A stretch of DNA of 64,000 bases from Nonomuraea dietziae (GTDB lineage Bacteria > Actinomycetota > Actinomycetes > Streptosporangiales > Streptosporangiaceae), in the NCBI RefSeq assembly GCF_014195505.1, contig NZ_JACIBV010000001.1:4278001-4342000 (forward strand). Reading direction: 5' to 3'. The number at the start of each line of letters is the position of its first letter. Positions within the stretch are counted from its first letter, which is position 1. Shown piece by piece: positions 42,754 through 51,910 of the stretch. The position numbers and the translations under genes are program-made. Below the pieces are notes generated by a model, which worked only from the letters and a program-made list of their open reading frames with translations, had not been told where the DNA came from and made no database searches.

Positions 42754-43335
42754 ATGGAGAACAGCGAGCTGTTGAACGTCGTGGACGTGGAGGCGACCTG
42801 CTGGGACGGCCGGCCACCACCGGGAGCGGTCAGCGAGATCATCGAGATCGGGCTGACCGTGGTCGACCTCCACACGCGTGAGCGGGTCTCCCGCCACCGC
42901 GTTCTCGTCCGGCCCGCCCGCTCCACTGTGAGCGCCTTCTGCACCGAACTGACCGGCCTGACGCAGGAGGAGGTGGAGAAGGGCCTCACCTTCACCGAGG
43001 CCTGCCGCCTGCTGGCCGCCGAGCACGCCGCAGGAAGGCGGCCGTGGGCGAGCTGGGGCGACTACGACCGCCACCAGTTCACCCGCCAGTGCCAGGCGAC
43101 CGGCGCCCCCTACCCCTTCGGCCGGCGGCACACGAACGTGAAGGCGGTCTTCACCGAGGCGTACGAACTGCGAAAGCGCCCGGGGATGGCGCAGGCCCTG
43201 CAGGTGGCGGGGCTTCCGCTGGAGGGACGCCATCACCGTGGAGAGGACGACGCGTGGAACATCGCCGCCCTGACCCTCCACCTGGTGTCCCTCGACCCTC
43301 GGCACGCGGATCGGCTGACGGCCGCCCCCGCGTGA
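42754..43335 (+). CDS. DEDDh 3'-5' exonuclease (ERI1/KapD-like)
   Basis: The 193-residue protein has VVDVEATCWDG (first D and E), EIIEIGLTVVD, ASWGDYDRHQF (second-motif Asp) and HHRGEDDAWNIA (His and last Asp). These are the five residues of the DEDDh nuclease fold; DVEATC is the form seen in ERI1/KapD-like RNases rather than proofreading subunits. It may trim RNA or DNA 3' ends. It is transcribed away from the PadR operon. Confidence 0.87.
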   Translation: MENSELLNVVDVEATCWDGRPPPGAVSEIIEIGLTVVDLHTRERVSRHRVLVRPARSTVSAFCTELTGLTQEEVEKGLTFTEACRLLAAEHAAGRRPWASWGDYDRHQFTRQCQATGAPYPFGRRHTNVKAVFTEAYELRKRPGMAQALQVAGLPLEGRHHRGEDDAWNIAALTLHLVSLDPRHADRLTAAPA

Positions 43336-43336
43336 G

Positions 43337-44113
43337 TCAGGCGTCGCGCCGTCGCAGCAGCAGGCCGCCGCCCAGGAGGGCGAAGCCGGCCCATGCGGCG
43401 AGCACGCCGAGGCCCGCCCACGGGCTGAGCGGCAGTCCTGACACGTTGGTCGTCACCTGGACGGCGAGTCCCGCGTTCATCGGCGAGATCCTCCAGAGGA
43501 GCGTCTGCCAGTCCGGGTCGGCGACCATGAAGGGCAGGACCGAGAAGGCGTAGAGCAGGCCGAACACCACCCCGATGGCCGTCGCGGAGTCCCTGACGGC
43601 GGTGGCGACGCCGAGGCTGAGCAGGGCGACCAGCGCGAGGTAGAGGACCGAGCCGCAGGCCGCGCGCAGTGTCGGCCCGTCGGCCAGGGACACCAGCGCC
43701 TGGCCGTGCGCGGGGACGAACCCGTTGCCCGGCAGGATGAGCCGCCCCGTCAGCACGCACCCGAGCACGGCGACGGTCCCCGCGGCCAGTGTCAGCCCGG
43801 TGAGGATGGCCGCCTTGGCCGCCAGGACCGTCATGCGGCGCGGCATCGCCGTCAGGGTGGTGCGGATCATGCCCGTGCCGTACTCGCCGCTGATCATCAG
43901 CACGGCCATGACAGCGACGACCGCCTGGCCCAGCTGGACCCCCGCGAGGCTGAGCCTGGGCGCGTCGTGGCCGCAGCCCTCCGGCGGGCAGGACACCGTC
44001 GCCACCGCGGCGGCGCTCGCCGCCACGGTCAGCGCGACGAGGGCGAGCAGCAGCCAGCCCGCGCCCTGGCTGGTGCGCAGCTTCGTCCACTCCGCGTGCA
44101 GCTCCCTTCTCAC
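43337..44113 (-). CDS. ABC-2 type transporter permease
   Basis: The 258-residue protein begins with the ABC-2 permease N-terminus ELHAEWTKLRT and has about six helices, with ISGEYGTGMIRTTLTAMPRR as the coupling segment. It ends LLLRRRDA, like its neighbour, so the two permeases are paralogues. GTG 44113 overlaps the stop of the other permease (GTGA). Together with the ATPase at 45645-46577 they form an exporter. Confidence 0.88.
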   Translation of the reverse strand: MRRELHAEWTKLRTSQGAGWLLLALVALTVAASAAAVATVSCPPEGCGHDAPRLSLAGVQLGQAVVAVMAVLMISGEYGTGMIRTTLTAMPRRMTVLAAKAAILTGLTLAAGTVAVLGCVLTGRLILPGNGFVPAHGQALVSLADGPTLRAACGSVLYLALVALLSLGVATAVRDSATAIGVVFGLLYAFSVLPFMVADPDWQTLLWRISPMNAGLAVQVTTNVSGLPLSPWAGLGVLAAWAGFALLGGGLLLRRRDA

Positions 44114-45648
44114 GCGTCCCTCCTGCGCAGCAGGACGATGGCCGCGGCAAGAGCGATCGCGGCGTAGGCGCAGGTCACGGCGAGGCCACCCCACGGCGGC
44201 AGAGGGTAGTAGCCGGCCGATGGGGCGTAGTGGCCCGTCATGTACGGGTACTCCGGGATGCTCTGCTGGATCGCGAAGCCCGCTGCGGGGGTGAGCCGCA
44301 CCAGCCACTGCGCCGCGCCGACGGGCAGAACCGAGGTGGTCGCGAGGAGGTAGGGCACCAGGATCAGCGCGATGGCGGCGGCGACCGCCGCGGCGCCGCG
44401 CCTGAACAGCGCGCCGAGAGCGAGGGCGAGGACGGCGGCGGCCGCGAGCAACGCCGCGAAGCCGACCACCACCCGGACCTCGGTGAGCAGGCTCACCGGC
44501 AGGATGTAGTTGCCGTTGGCGCGCAGGATGCGCGTGCCGACCGGGACCACCACGCAGGCGGCCGCCAGCCCTGTCACGAACGTCACCGCGGCGATCACGA
44601 CGGCCTTGGCCGCCAGCGCACGGCCGCGCCGGGGGCTGGCGAGCAGAGTGGTGCGGATCAGCCCTCGGCGGTACTCGGCGGTGACGAACAGCACCGCCAC
44701 GACGACCACCACGACGAGCCCCGCCAGCACACCCGTGAGGGTGCTCTCGATGCTCTCGCCCTCCACGTGCGGCGCGATGTCGCCGACCCCTGTCACGGTG
44801 AACGTGCCACCGGACCGCTCGAACCTGCCAGGGTGGTGGGGTGCGCCGTCCGGCGCCTCGGTGACCCCCACGTCGTCCTGGCGCCACGCGTCGCCGGACG
44901 TCCTGCCCTGCAGGCTGACCTGGTCGAAGTCGGCAGTGGCCTCGGTGAAGCGGCACTGCCCGATGCTCCCGCCGAAATCGCCCTGCTTCACCAGGAGGTC
45001 ACAGGGAGAGGTGGCGAAGAGCCCGATCTCCACCGTGTCGCTCAGCCCGGCCAGCCGTACCGTGCCGACCGTGCTCCACCGCCTGCCGTCGGCCGACTCG
45101 TCACCGGTGAGGGTGTCGCCCGAGCGGGTCAGCCGCAGCCAGCGGGGGTCCTTCTTCGAGACGCCACCCGGACGTCCTGCCACGTCGTGGGTGTAGTTGT
45201 GCTGCATCCGCACCCCGTGCCGACCCGTGACCATCAGCGCGGCGTAGGCGGAGCCCTGCCGCATGCCGTCCTTCACGATGACCCCTGCCTTCGCCCACGG
45301 CACGACCCCCGGGGCGACCCTTCTGACGCCGGGGGTGAGGTCGGGCAGCCGGATCTGGCCGGTCATCGAGGTCACGCGGACGGTGATGCTGCCGTCCCCC
45401 TGCAGCGGCTGGTGGACGAAGAAGAACTTGTCGCTCACCGCCTGGCCCTCGGGCCCCAGCGGGGGCTCGGGGCAGTCGATCTCGACAGGGCCCGCGCCGC
45501 ACGAGGCGTGGCTGCCCGACGCCGAGAACAGGCCGAGCAGCACGACGGCCGCCGCCGCGAGCACCATGGTGATCACCCAGCCGAGAACCGTCCTGAACTT
45601 GGTCCACTCGGCCCGCAGCAGGCGCGTGAAATCGTGACGCCCGCTCAT
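44110..45648 (-). CDS. ABC-2 type permease with a ~210-residue extracytoplasmic beta-domain insert
   Basis: About 512 residues. The first helix (about 21-42) is followed by a soluble insert to roughly residue 290 with beta-rich segments, including KAGVIVKDGMRQGSAYAALMV and WLRLTRSGDTLTGDESADGRRW, which resemble concanavalin/DUF1349-like lectin folds. Then TAEYRRGLIRTTLLASPRRG and five helices complete the permease. The insert should face outside and could bind a ligand or substrate. Overlaps the ATPase stop by 4 nt. Confidence 0.85.
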   Translation of the reverse strand: MSGRHDFTRLLRAEWTKFRTVLGWVITMVLAAAAVVLLGLFSASGSHASCGAGPVEIDCPEPPLGPEGQAVSDKFFFVHQPLQGDGSITVRVTSMTGQIRLPDLTPGVRRVAPGVVPWAKAGVIVKDGMRQGSAYAALMVTGRHGVRMQHNYTHDVAGRPGGVSKKDPRWLRLTRSGDTLTGDESADGRRWSTVGTVRLAGLSDTVEIGLFATSPCDLLVKQGDFGGSIGQCRFTEATADFDQVSLQGRTSGDAWRQDDVGVTEAPDGAPHHPGRFERSGGTFTVTGVGDIAPHVEGESIESTLTGVLAGLVVVVVVAVLFVTAEYRRGLIRTTLLASPRRGRALAAKAVVIAAVTFVTGLAAACVVVPVGTRILRANGNYILPVSLLTEVRVVVGFAALLAAAAVLALALGALFRRGAAAVAAAIALILVPYLLATTSVLPVGAAQWLVRLTPAAGFAIQQSIPEYPYMTGHYAPSAGYYPLPPWGGLAVTCAYAAIALAAAIVLLRRRDA

Positions 45649-46577
45649 CGCGCGCTCTCCTGGCCCGTGGTGGCGCGGTACTCGACGGCGTTCCTGGTGA
45701 GGTTCATGTAGGCCTCTTCCAGCGTCGCCCGGTGCGCCGTCACCTCGGAGAAGGGCACCGCGTACCGGCCGAGCAGCGTCACCACGCGCTCCGCCGGCAG
45801 CCCCGAGACGGTGAGCGTGTCGCGATCGACGGCCGCCACCGTGGCGCCCGCCTGCTCCAGCACCCTCGCCGCCTCCTGCGGGGCCGTGCTGCGCAGCGTC
45901 ACCCTGTCGCCCGACACCTCGGCCAGCAGCCGCGCCACGCTGGTGTCGGCGATGACCCTGCCTCGGCCGACCACCACCACGTGGGCGGCGGTGTCCTGGA
46001 GCTCGCTCATCAGATGGCTCGAGACCAGCACCGCCCTGCCCTGTCCTGCCAGCTCGCCGAGGAACTCGCGCATCCACACGATGCCGTCGGGGTCCAGGCC
46101 GTTGAAGGGCTCGTCCAGGATGATCACCGGAGGGTCGCCGAGCAGCGCGGCGGCGATCCCGAGCCGCTGGCGCATGCCGAGGGAGAAGCCGCCCGCCTTC
46201 CGCCTGGCCACCTGACCCAGGCCCGCCCGCTCGATCACCTCGTCGACCCGCCCGGCGGTCAGCCCCTGTGAATGGGCCAGCCACAGCAGGTGGTTGCGGG
46301 CCGAACGGCTCGGCTGCAGGGCCCCGGCGTCCAGCAGGGCCCCGACGTGGAGCAGCGGGCTGCGCAGGCTCCGGTACGGCCTGCCGCCGATCAGCGCGCT
46401 GCCCGAGTCGGCCGCGTCCAGCCCGAGGATGACCCGCATCGTGGTGGACTTGCCCGCGCCGTTGGGCCCGACGAAGCCGGTGACCTGCCCGGGCTCCACC
46501 GTGAACGACATCCCGTCAAGCGCCACCGTGGACCCGAAGCGTTTGCGCACGTCGTTGACTTCAATGGTTGCTCGCAT
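45645..46577 (-). CDS. ABC transporter ATPase (BcrA/drug-exporter type)
   Basis: The 310-residue protein has Walker A GPNGAGKST (about 38-46), signature FSLGMRQRLGIAAAL, Walker B VIILDEPFNGLDPDG and switch His in VSSHLMSEL. SLGMRQR and the extended C-terminal domain are typical of BcrA/DrrA self-resistance exporters. It leads the three-gene operon with two ABC-2 permeases and diverges from the two-component genes, as in antibiotic-responsive BceRS/VanRS-like modules. Confidence 0.94.
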   Translation of the reverse strand: MRATIEVNDVRKRFGSTVALDGMSFTVEPGQVTGFVGPNGAGKSTTMRVILGLDAADSGSALIGGRPYRSLRSPLLHVGALLDAGALQPSRSARNHLLWLAHSQGLTAGRVDEVIERAGLGQVARRKAGGFSLGMRQRLGIAAALLGDPPVIILDEPFNGLDPDGIVWMREFLGELAGQGRAVLVSSHLMSELQDTAAHVVVVGRGRVIADTSVARLLAEVSGDRVTLRSTAPQEAARVLEQAGATVAAVDRDTLTVSGLPAERVVTLLGRYAVPFSEVTAHRATLEEAYMNLTRNAVEYRATTGQESAR

Positions 46578-46685
46578 GGCTCCGTTTGTACGGAAGCCGC
46601 CCTAACGTGGGCCGAACAGAGGCCGTCATGTCGTTGTTAGGTCCTGGGCGGCATCCTGGAGCTCCGCACGAACGAGAGAGAGCCG

Positions 46686-47879
46686 ATGAGGACAGCGCGA
46701 CGCCTGGCCCTGCCCGCCCGCACCGTCCGGGTGCGGTTCACCGCCCTGTACGGTGTTCTGTTCCTGCTGTCCGGCGCGGCGCTGCTGGTCATCACCAACC
46801 TCGTGAGCCTGGGCTCGACGCGGATCAGCGAGGTCGCGCCAGGGGGCGGCCCTCCCGCCAGGAACTCGACGCTGGCGGCCGCCCATGAGCGCATCTCGCT
46901 GCTCGAGAGCCAGCTGGCCGGCGCGAGGGAGAGTCAGTCACACCAGCTCCTGGTCGGCTCGGCGGTGGCGCTGGCCGTCATGGCGCTGGTGTCGATCGTG
47001 CTGGGCCGGATCATCGCGGGCCGGGTGCTGCGCCCGTTGCGGACGATCACCGCGGCCACGCGCCGGATCTCCGCCGACAACCTGCACGAACGGCTGGCCG
47101 TACCCGGCCCCGCCGACGAGGTGAAGGACCTCGCCGACACCATCGACGAGCTGCTCGAACGGCTGGAGAGCTCCTTCGCCGCGCAGCGCAGGTTCGTCGC
47201 CAACGCCTCACACGAGCTGCGCACCCCGCTGGCGACCATGCGGGCCTCCCTGGACGTCGCCGTGGCCAAGCCCGAGCCCGTCCCCCCGCAGACGGTCGCG
47301 CTCGCCGACCGACTCCGCATCGAGCTCGACCAGGTCGACCGGCTGCTCGAAGGCTTCCTCCTGCTGGCCCGCACCCAGCACGGCGCCATGTCGGACCGCT
47401 CGACGATCTCGCTCGGCCGTACGGTGCGCGCGGCCCTGGACGCCAGGGCCGCCGACATCGCGGCCAGGCGCCTGACCGTCCACGACGGCGACCTGCACGA
47501 CGACACCTGGACACAGGGAAGCGCGACGCTGCTGTCGCGCATGGCCGACAACGTCATCGACAACGCGATCACCCACAACGACGAGGGCGGCTGGATCACA
47601 GTCGCCACCACGACCGACGGCACGACGGCGCTGCTCGTGGTCGAGACGGGCGGGCGGCTCCTCGATCAGGAGCAGGTGGCGCGGCTGGCCCAGCCGTTCC
47701 AGCGGCTCGGCGCCGACCGGACCGGCTCAGGCGACGGGTCAGGGCTCGGGCTGTCGATCGTCGCCGCCATCGCCACCGCGCACGGTGGCGGGCTCGACCT
47801 CGCGGCCAGGCCCGAAGGCGGCCTGCGGGTCGCCATCTCGCTGCCCCTGGCCGCCGCGAGGACCGGGGTCCCGGCATGA
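46686..47879 (+). CDS. Sensor histidine kinase
   Basis: The 397-residue protein has two membrane helices (about 19-42 and 88-112) flanking a ~45-residue outside loop, a HAMP linker, the phosphoacceptor H176 in FVANASHELRTPLA, N-box MADNVIDNAI and G-box SGLGLSIVAAIA. The canonical D-x-G of the G1 box reads VVETGGRLL, so the Asp is replaced by Glu/Thr, which may lower activity. It overlaps the regulator start (ATGA). The short sensor loop suggests sensing within the membrane or via the neighbouring ABC exporter. Confidence 0.92.
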   Translation: MRTARRLALPARTVRVRFTALYGVLFLLSGAALLVITNLVSLGSTRISEVAPGGGPPARNSTLAAAHERISLLESQLAGARESQSHQLLVGSAVALAVMALVSIVLGRIIAGRVLRPLRTITAATRRISADNLHERLAVPGPADEVKDLADTIDELLERLESSFAAQRRFVANASHELRTPLATMRASLDVAVAKPEPVPPQTVALADRLRIELDQVDRLLEGFLLLARTQHGAMSDRSTISLGRTVRAALDARAADIAARRLTVHDGDLHDDTWTQGSATLLSRMADNVIDNAITHNDEGGWITVATTTDGTTALLVVETGGRLLDQEQVARLAQPFQRLGADRTGSGDGSGLGLSIVAAIATAHGGGLDLAARPEGGLRVAISLPLAAARTGVPA

Positions 47880-48547
47880 GGGTGCTGGTGGTCGAGGACG
47901 CCCGCGCGCTCGCCGAGGTGCTGGCCGAGGGCCTGCGCGACCAGGGCATGGCCGTGGACCTGGCGCACGACGGCCTGGAGGCCGCGGCCAAACTCGACGT
48001 CAACGCCTACGACGTGGTCGTCCTCGACCGCGACCTGCCGGGAATCCACGGCGACACCCTCTGCCAGATGATCACCGAACGCGACGACCGCGTCATGGTC
48101 CTGATGCTGACCGCGGCGGGCTCCCCCGGCGACCGCGTCAGCGGCCTGTCCCTGGGCGCCGACGACTACCTCGCCAAGCCCTTCCACTTCCCCGAACTGG
48201 TCCTGCGCATCCGCTCCCTGGCCCGCCGCCAGCCCTCCGCCCGCGCCCGCACCCTGCGCGCGGCCGGCATCGAACTCGACCCCCTCCGCCGTACGGTGAC
48301 CCGCGACGGCCGCCACCTGGACCTGTCGGTCAAGGAGTTCGCCCTGCTCGAGGCCCTCCTTCGCGCCACCCCCGCCTTCCTGAGCACGGAGGACCTGCTC
48401 GAACAGGTGTGGGACGAACACGCCGACCCGCTCACCAACACCGTCACCGTCACGATCGGGAGGCTGCGCCGCAAACTCGGCCACCCCTCGGTGATCACCA
48501 CGACGCCAGGCGTCGGCTACCGCATCACCGGCCCACCTGGCCCCTGA
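47876..48547 (+). CDS. OmpR-family response regulator
   Basis: The 223-residue protein has a receiver domain with E7/D8, phosphoacceptor D51, T79 and K101, and a winged-helix effector domain whose recognition helix lies in TNTVTVTIGRLRRKLG. It is coupled to the kinase by a 4-nt overlap. Its most likely target is the divergent ABC exporter operon across the 108-bp gap at 46578-46685. Confidence 0.94.
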   Translation: MRVLVVEDARALAEVLAEGLRDQGMAVDLAHDGLEAAAKLDVNAYDVVVLDRDLPGIHGDTLCQMITERDDRVMVLMLTAAGSPGDRVSGLSLGADDYLAKPFHFPELVLRIRSLARRQPSARARTLRAAGIELDPLRRTVTRDGRHLDLSVKEFALLEALLRATPAFLSTEDLLEQVWDEHADPLTNTVTVTIGRLRRKLGHPSVITTTPGVGYRITGPPGP

Positions 48548-48566
48548 CCGAGCAGGGCGTGGGCCG

Positions 48567-49763
48567 TCACCAGGCGAGGAAGAGCTCCTCGGGGGATCGG
48601 TGGATGAGGGTGGGGGCCATGGTGACGTCCGTGCGGGCCAGGCGGAGGCCGGGCAGGTCGCGGATCAGGATCTCCAGGGTGATGCGTACCTGCTCCTTGG
48701 CCAGGTGCGAGCCGGGGCAGCCGTGGGGGCCGTGTCCGAACGACAGGTTGCGCAAGGCCGGCCTGGTGATGTCGAACTCGTCGGGGCGGGCGTTGGCGTC
48801 CGCGTCACGGCCCGCCGAGGCGAAGGCGACGAAGAGCACGTCGTTCTCGTTCAGCTCGGTGCCGCTCAGCGTCACCTTGGTGGTGACCGTACGCCTGAAG
48901 CCCTGGATGGGCGCCTCGAAGCGGGCCGCCTCCTCGATGGCCGCGGAGACGAGCTCCGGCTTCTCGCACAGCAGCTCCCACTGGCGACGGTCGCGCAGCA
49001 GGTTCAGCACCACCGTGCCGAGCAGCGCGGTCGCGGTCAGGTGTCCGGCCAGCAGCAGGTTCTGGAGGTTGGAGACGATCTCCTTGCGCTGGTCGAGCGT
49101 GAGATCGTCGGAGCCGGGGGCCAGGTCCCTGACCATCTCGGTGATGAGGTCGTCACGCGGATCCCCCCTGCGCGCGCGGGCGTAGCCGTCGAGCAGGTGC
49201 TGTAGAGCGACGATCTCCTTCGCCGCGTCGACCTGCTCGGCCTCCGTCAGCTCGGTGAACAGCAGGTCCTCCGCTCGCTGCGCGCCGCGGATCGCGCCAT
49301 GGGTGTCGGCGGGGTCGAAGCCGATCAGGTGGCCGATCACGTCGGCGGGCAGGGGCCTGGCGTAGGCCTCCATCCATTCGACCTGGCCGTCGCCGGCGAA
49401 GGAGCCGATGAGCGCCTCGGCCCGCGCCGTGACGAACGGGAGCGCGGCTGCGACCCTGGCGGGGGAAAGTCCCCTGGAGAGGGGGCGGCGCAGCCGCCGG
49501 TGCGCCTCGCCGTCCGCGGTGAGCACCGCCTGCACCCCGCCGAACCCCTTGACCAGTTCCGACAGCGCGGCCCTGCCGGGCAGGTAGTCCGGCCGTAAGG
49601 CGCGCGCGGAGGAGAACTGCTCGGGCTTGCTCAGCACCTCGCGGACGTCTTCACGCCTGCTGACCAGCCAGGCGCCCAGCTCGGGCACGAAGGTGAGCCC
49701 GCGAGCCCTGCGAGCCTCGGCGTAGACGGGGTACGGGTCGCGGTAGAAAGCCTGTGGGTTCAC
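48567..49763 (-). CDS. Cytochrome P450 with an altered I-helix
   Basis: The 398-residue protein has the ExxR motif (EEAARFE) and the heme ligand loop FGHGPHGCPGSHLA. The I-helix reads LLLAGHLTATALLG where most bacterial P450s have AGxE/DTT: the acidic residue is Leu and the second Thr is Ala-Thr shifted. Loss of the acid alters proton delivery to bound O2. GTG 49763 gives a normal family length; the longer frame adds unrelated sequence. No ferredoxin gene is adjacent, and substrate is unknown. Confidence 0.9.
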   Translation of the reverse strand: MNPQAFYRDPYPVYAEARRARGLTFVPELGAWLVSRREDVREVLSKPEQFSSARALRPDYLPGRAALSELVKGFGGVQAVLTADGEAHRRLRRPLSRGLSPARVAAALPFVTARAEALIGSFAGDGQVEWMEAYARPLPADVIGHLIGFDPADTHGAIRGAQRAEDLLFTELTEAEQVDAAKEIVALQHLLDGYARARRGDPRDDLITEMVRDLAPGSDDLTLDQRKEIVSNLQNLLLAGHLTATALLGTVVLNLLRDRRQWELLCEKPELVSAAIEEAARFEAPIQGFRRTVTTKVTLSGTELNENDVLFVAFASAGRDADANARPDEFDITRPALRNLSFGHGPHGCPGSHLAKEQVRITLEILIRDLPGLRLARTDVTMAPTLIHRSPEELFLAW

Positions 49764-50097
49764 GCGCCTATGCTCGCGGGTGAGGTGCGTCACGTACAAG
49801 ATCTGAAGAACCGGCACATGCCCCGACATCTCACGATCGACAATCGCCTGGTCGCGTCTCGACGCTCCCGTGCTCCATGGACCTTTTGTCCGGCTGGAGC
49901 CACTCACGATGGACCACGCTCCGGACCGCGGGCGGGTCGCCGAGGTCATGGGCCTCACGGTGGTCTCGCACGGTCGTCGCGAGTAGTCATCGGCCTGGGA
50001 GCGCCTCGGGCGTACGGCCCAGGGCGAGGTTTCTGTCGTGGCGGTGCTCTAGTCTCCCGTGCAATTGATCAAGCCGGGCACATCTGGAGAAGCGGAC
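49764..50097. other. Divergent intergenic region between P450 and WGR genes
   Basis: This 334-bp gap holds no supportable gene. It should contain both promoters. A TAGTCT box at 50050-50055 is a possible -10 for the WGR gene, but I see no clear -35 and no strong operator-like dyad. Confidence 0.4.
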
Positions 50098-51531
50098 ATG
50101 ACCTACCTCGAGCTGTCTGAGGACGGCGGCGGAGCGCACAAGTTCTATGAGGTGACCGTGGCGGGGACGCAGGTCACGATCACCTACGGGCGCATCGGCG
50201 AATCCGGTCAGACGAAGGTCACCGCCTTCCCCACCGAAGCGAAGGCCCAGGCGGCGGCGGCCAAGAAGATCGGCGAGAAGACACGCAAGGGCTACGCGCC
50301 CGCCCTGCGCGGAGTGCGCCAGCGCCGGGCGGTCACCCGCAGGGCCATCGCCAGCACCCGCTCGACCGCCCAGCAGGCGCCGGTCCTGTGGCGCTTCGAC
50401 AGCGGCGCGGCCGCGTTCGGCATCTTCGTGGACGGCGAACGCTGCTGGGTCGGCAACCAGCGCGGCGACGTCTACACCGTCACGCACTCCGGCACGGTGA
50501 CCGGCCGCTTCCGCCTGCCCGACGGCGTCAAGTGCATCGTGGCCGACGACTTCTGGATCTATGCCGGGTGCGACGACGGCCGCGTGTACGACCTGAGCGG
50601 CAAGGTGCCGAGGTCGGCGTACGAGATCGCCGCCGACGTGGACATCTACTGGCTGGACATCCACGACGGAGTGCTCGGCGTCTCCGACCGGGCGGGGCGC
50701 ATCACCACCATCGACTACGAGGACGAGTTCCAGTGGGCGCGGACCGGCGCCGGCGACTCCGCCTGGATGGTCAGGTGCGACGGGGACGCGGTCTACCACG
50801 GCCATTCGCGCGGGGTCGCCCGCTACGACACCTCCGACGGCACGCTCGTCTGGGAGAACAAGCTGGCAGGCGACGTGCTGTTCGGCTGGCAGGAGGAGCG
50901 CTCGGTCTACGCCGGCACGGCCCGCCGCACCGTCCACCGCCTGGCCAAGAGCGACGGCCGGGTGGAGGCGGTCTACCAGTGCGACGGCGCCGTCTACTCC
51001 TGCGCCACCTCGCCCGGCGGACGCCATGTCTTCGCGGGCGACAACCATTCCTCGGTCTACTGCTTCGACGCCTCCGGCGAGCGGCTGTGGAAGCTCGCCA
51101 CCGGCTGCGGATCGGCGTTCTCCATGCAGTTCCTGGACGACCGCCTCTACATCGTCACCACCGACGGCTCCCTGGTCTGCATCGACGCCAGCGAGGCGGC
51201 CATCGCCGCGGCCCGGGCCGGCAGCGTCCCCCAGCCGGTGGACGTCAAGGCGGCGGCGTCGCTGGAGGCGGTCGAGCCGTCCACCACGCTGGAGACGGTG
51301 TGGGAGAGGGTGCTGGAGACCGACGGCGCGGGCGACGGCGTGGTCGTGGAGTGCGTCAAGGAGGGCGAGCGGCTGCGGGTCCGCGTGGTCAGCCCCGGCT
51401 ACGAGTCATGGAACGTGCAGTTCCCCAAGACCGTCCGGGAGGCGGGCGCCCGCTACCTGGTCGACGGCATCCGCTCCGCTGGGCGAGGCGGCTTCTACCG
51501 GGCCTACGGCGAGATCAGGCGCCTGCTCTGA
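50098..51531 (+). CDS. WGR-domain protein with a PQQ-like beta-propeller
   Basis: The 477-residue protein has an N-terminal WGR domain (about 2-75; YEVTVAGTQVTITYGRIGESGQ with the diagnostic Y-G-R-I-G), best known from PARPs and bacterial MolR-like proteins as a nucleic-acid-binding module. Residues ~105-390 are repeated beta blades, WVGNQRGDVYTV, IYAGCDDGRVYDL, VYAGTARRTVHRL, VFAGDNHSSVYCF, forming an eight-bladed-type propeller. A C-terminal part of about 80 residues has no family I know. Function is unknown. ATG 50098 has GGAG about 8 nt upstream. Confidence 0.82.
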   Translation: MTYLELSEDGGGAHKFYEVTVAGTQVTITYGRIGESGQTKVTAFPTEAKAQAAAAKKIGEKTRKGYAPALRGVRQRRAVTRRAIASTRSTAQQAPVLWRFDSGAAAFGIFVDGERCWVGNQRGDVYTVTHSGTVTGRFRLPDGVKCIVADDFWIYAGCDDGRVYDLSGKVPRSAYEIAADVDIYWLDIHDGVLGVSDRAGRITTIDYEDEFQWARTGAGDSAWMVRCDGDAVYHGHSRGVARYDTSDGTLVWENKLAGDVLFGWQEERSVYAGTARRTVHRLAKSDGRVEAVYQCDGAVYSCATSPGGRHVFAGDNHSSVYCFDASGERLWKLATGCGSAFSMQFLDDRLYIVTTDGSLVCIDASEAAIAAARAGSVPQPVDVKAAASLEAVEPSTTLETVWERVLETDGAGDGVVVECVKEGERLRVRVVSPGYESWNVQFPKTVREAGARYLVDGIRSAGRGGFYRAYGEIRRLL

Positions 51532-51910
51532 CCCCATCGGGCGCCTCTGCGGCGGCTGCCCCGTGAACGACCCCGCAGCTTGCCTGTCGCCACAGGCCAC
51601 GAGACGGGTTCTTCTGCTTCCCCTCCGGCCACGACACGACGCAACTCCACTCGGATGGCCGCGCCAACCACGCCCACGCCTCTTCCCCATCCAAGCGCCA
51701 ACGCGTCCGGGGGCGCGGGGGCCGGCAGGCCCCCGCCGGGGGGTGTGGGGGCTCGGCCCCCACACCCCCCGCCGGGGGGTGTGGGGGCTCGGCCCCCACA
51801 CCCCGCCCGGAGCCCTCACGCGCGAAGCGCGCCCAAAGCGAAGGCCCATGCTTTTGTGGGGGTCTGGGGGGAGCACTCCCTCCGGTGTCACAGCCTGAAA
51901 GACCGTGCTT
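51532..51910. other. GC-rich noncoding stretch after the WGR gene
   Basis: These 379 bp carry no supportable gene. They hold the twin hairpins at 51737-51804, a GCGCGAAGCGCGC dyad near 51820-51832, and a GGGGGTCTGGGGGGAG tract. This composition looks like a terminator or interspersed repeat region next to the island edge. Confidence 0.5.
51737..51804. repeat. Two tandem G/C-tract hairpins
   Basis: A 16-bp perfect stem (51737-51752 with 51756-51771) with loop TCG is followed directly by a second 13-bp stem of the same sequence (51776-51788 with 51792-51804). Both repeat the GGGGTGTGGGGGC arm. They may act as a strong terminator for the WGR gene or be copies of a dispersed repeat. Confidence 0.85.

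Noticed and set aside
48567..51531. P450-centred secondary-metabolite cluster
   Set aside because: No polyketide, peptide or terpene synthase or ferredoxin gene lies nearby; the P450 stands alone.
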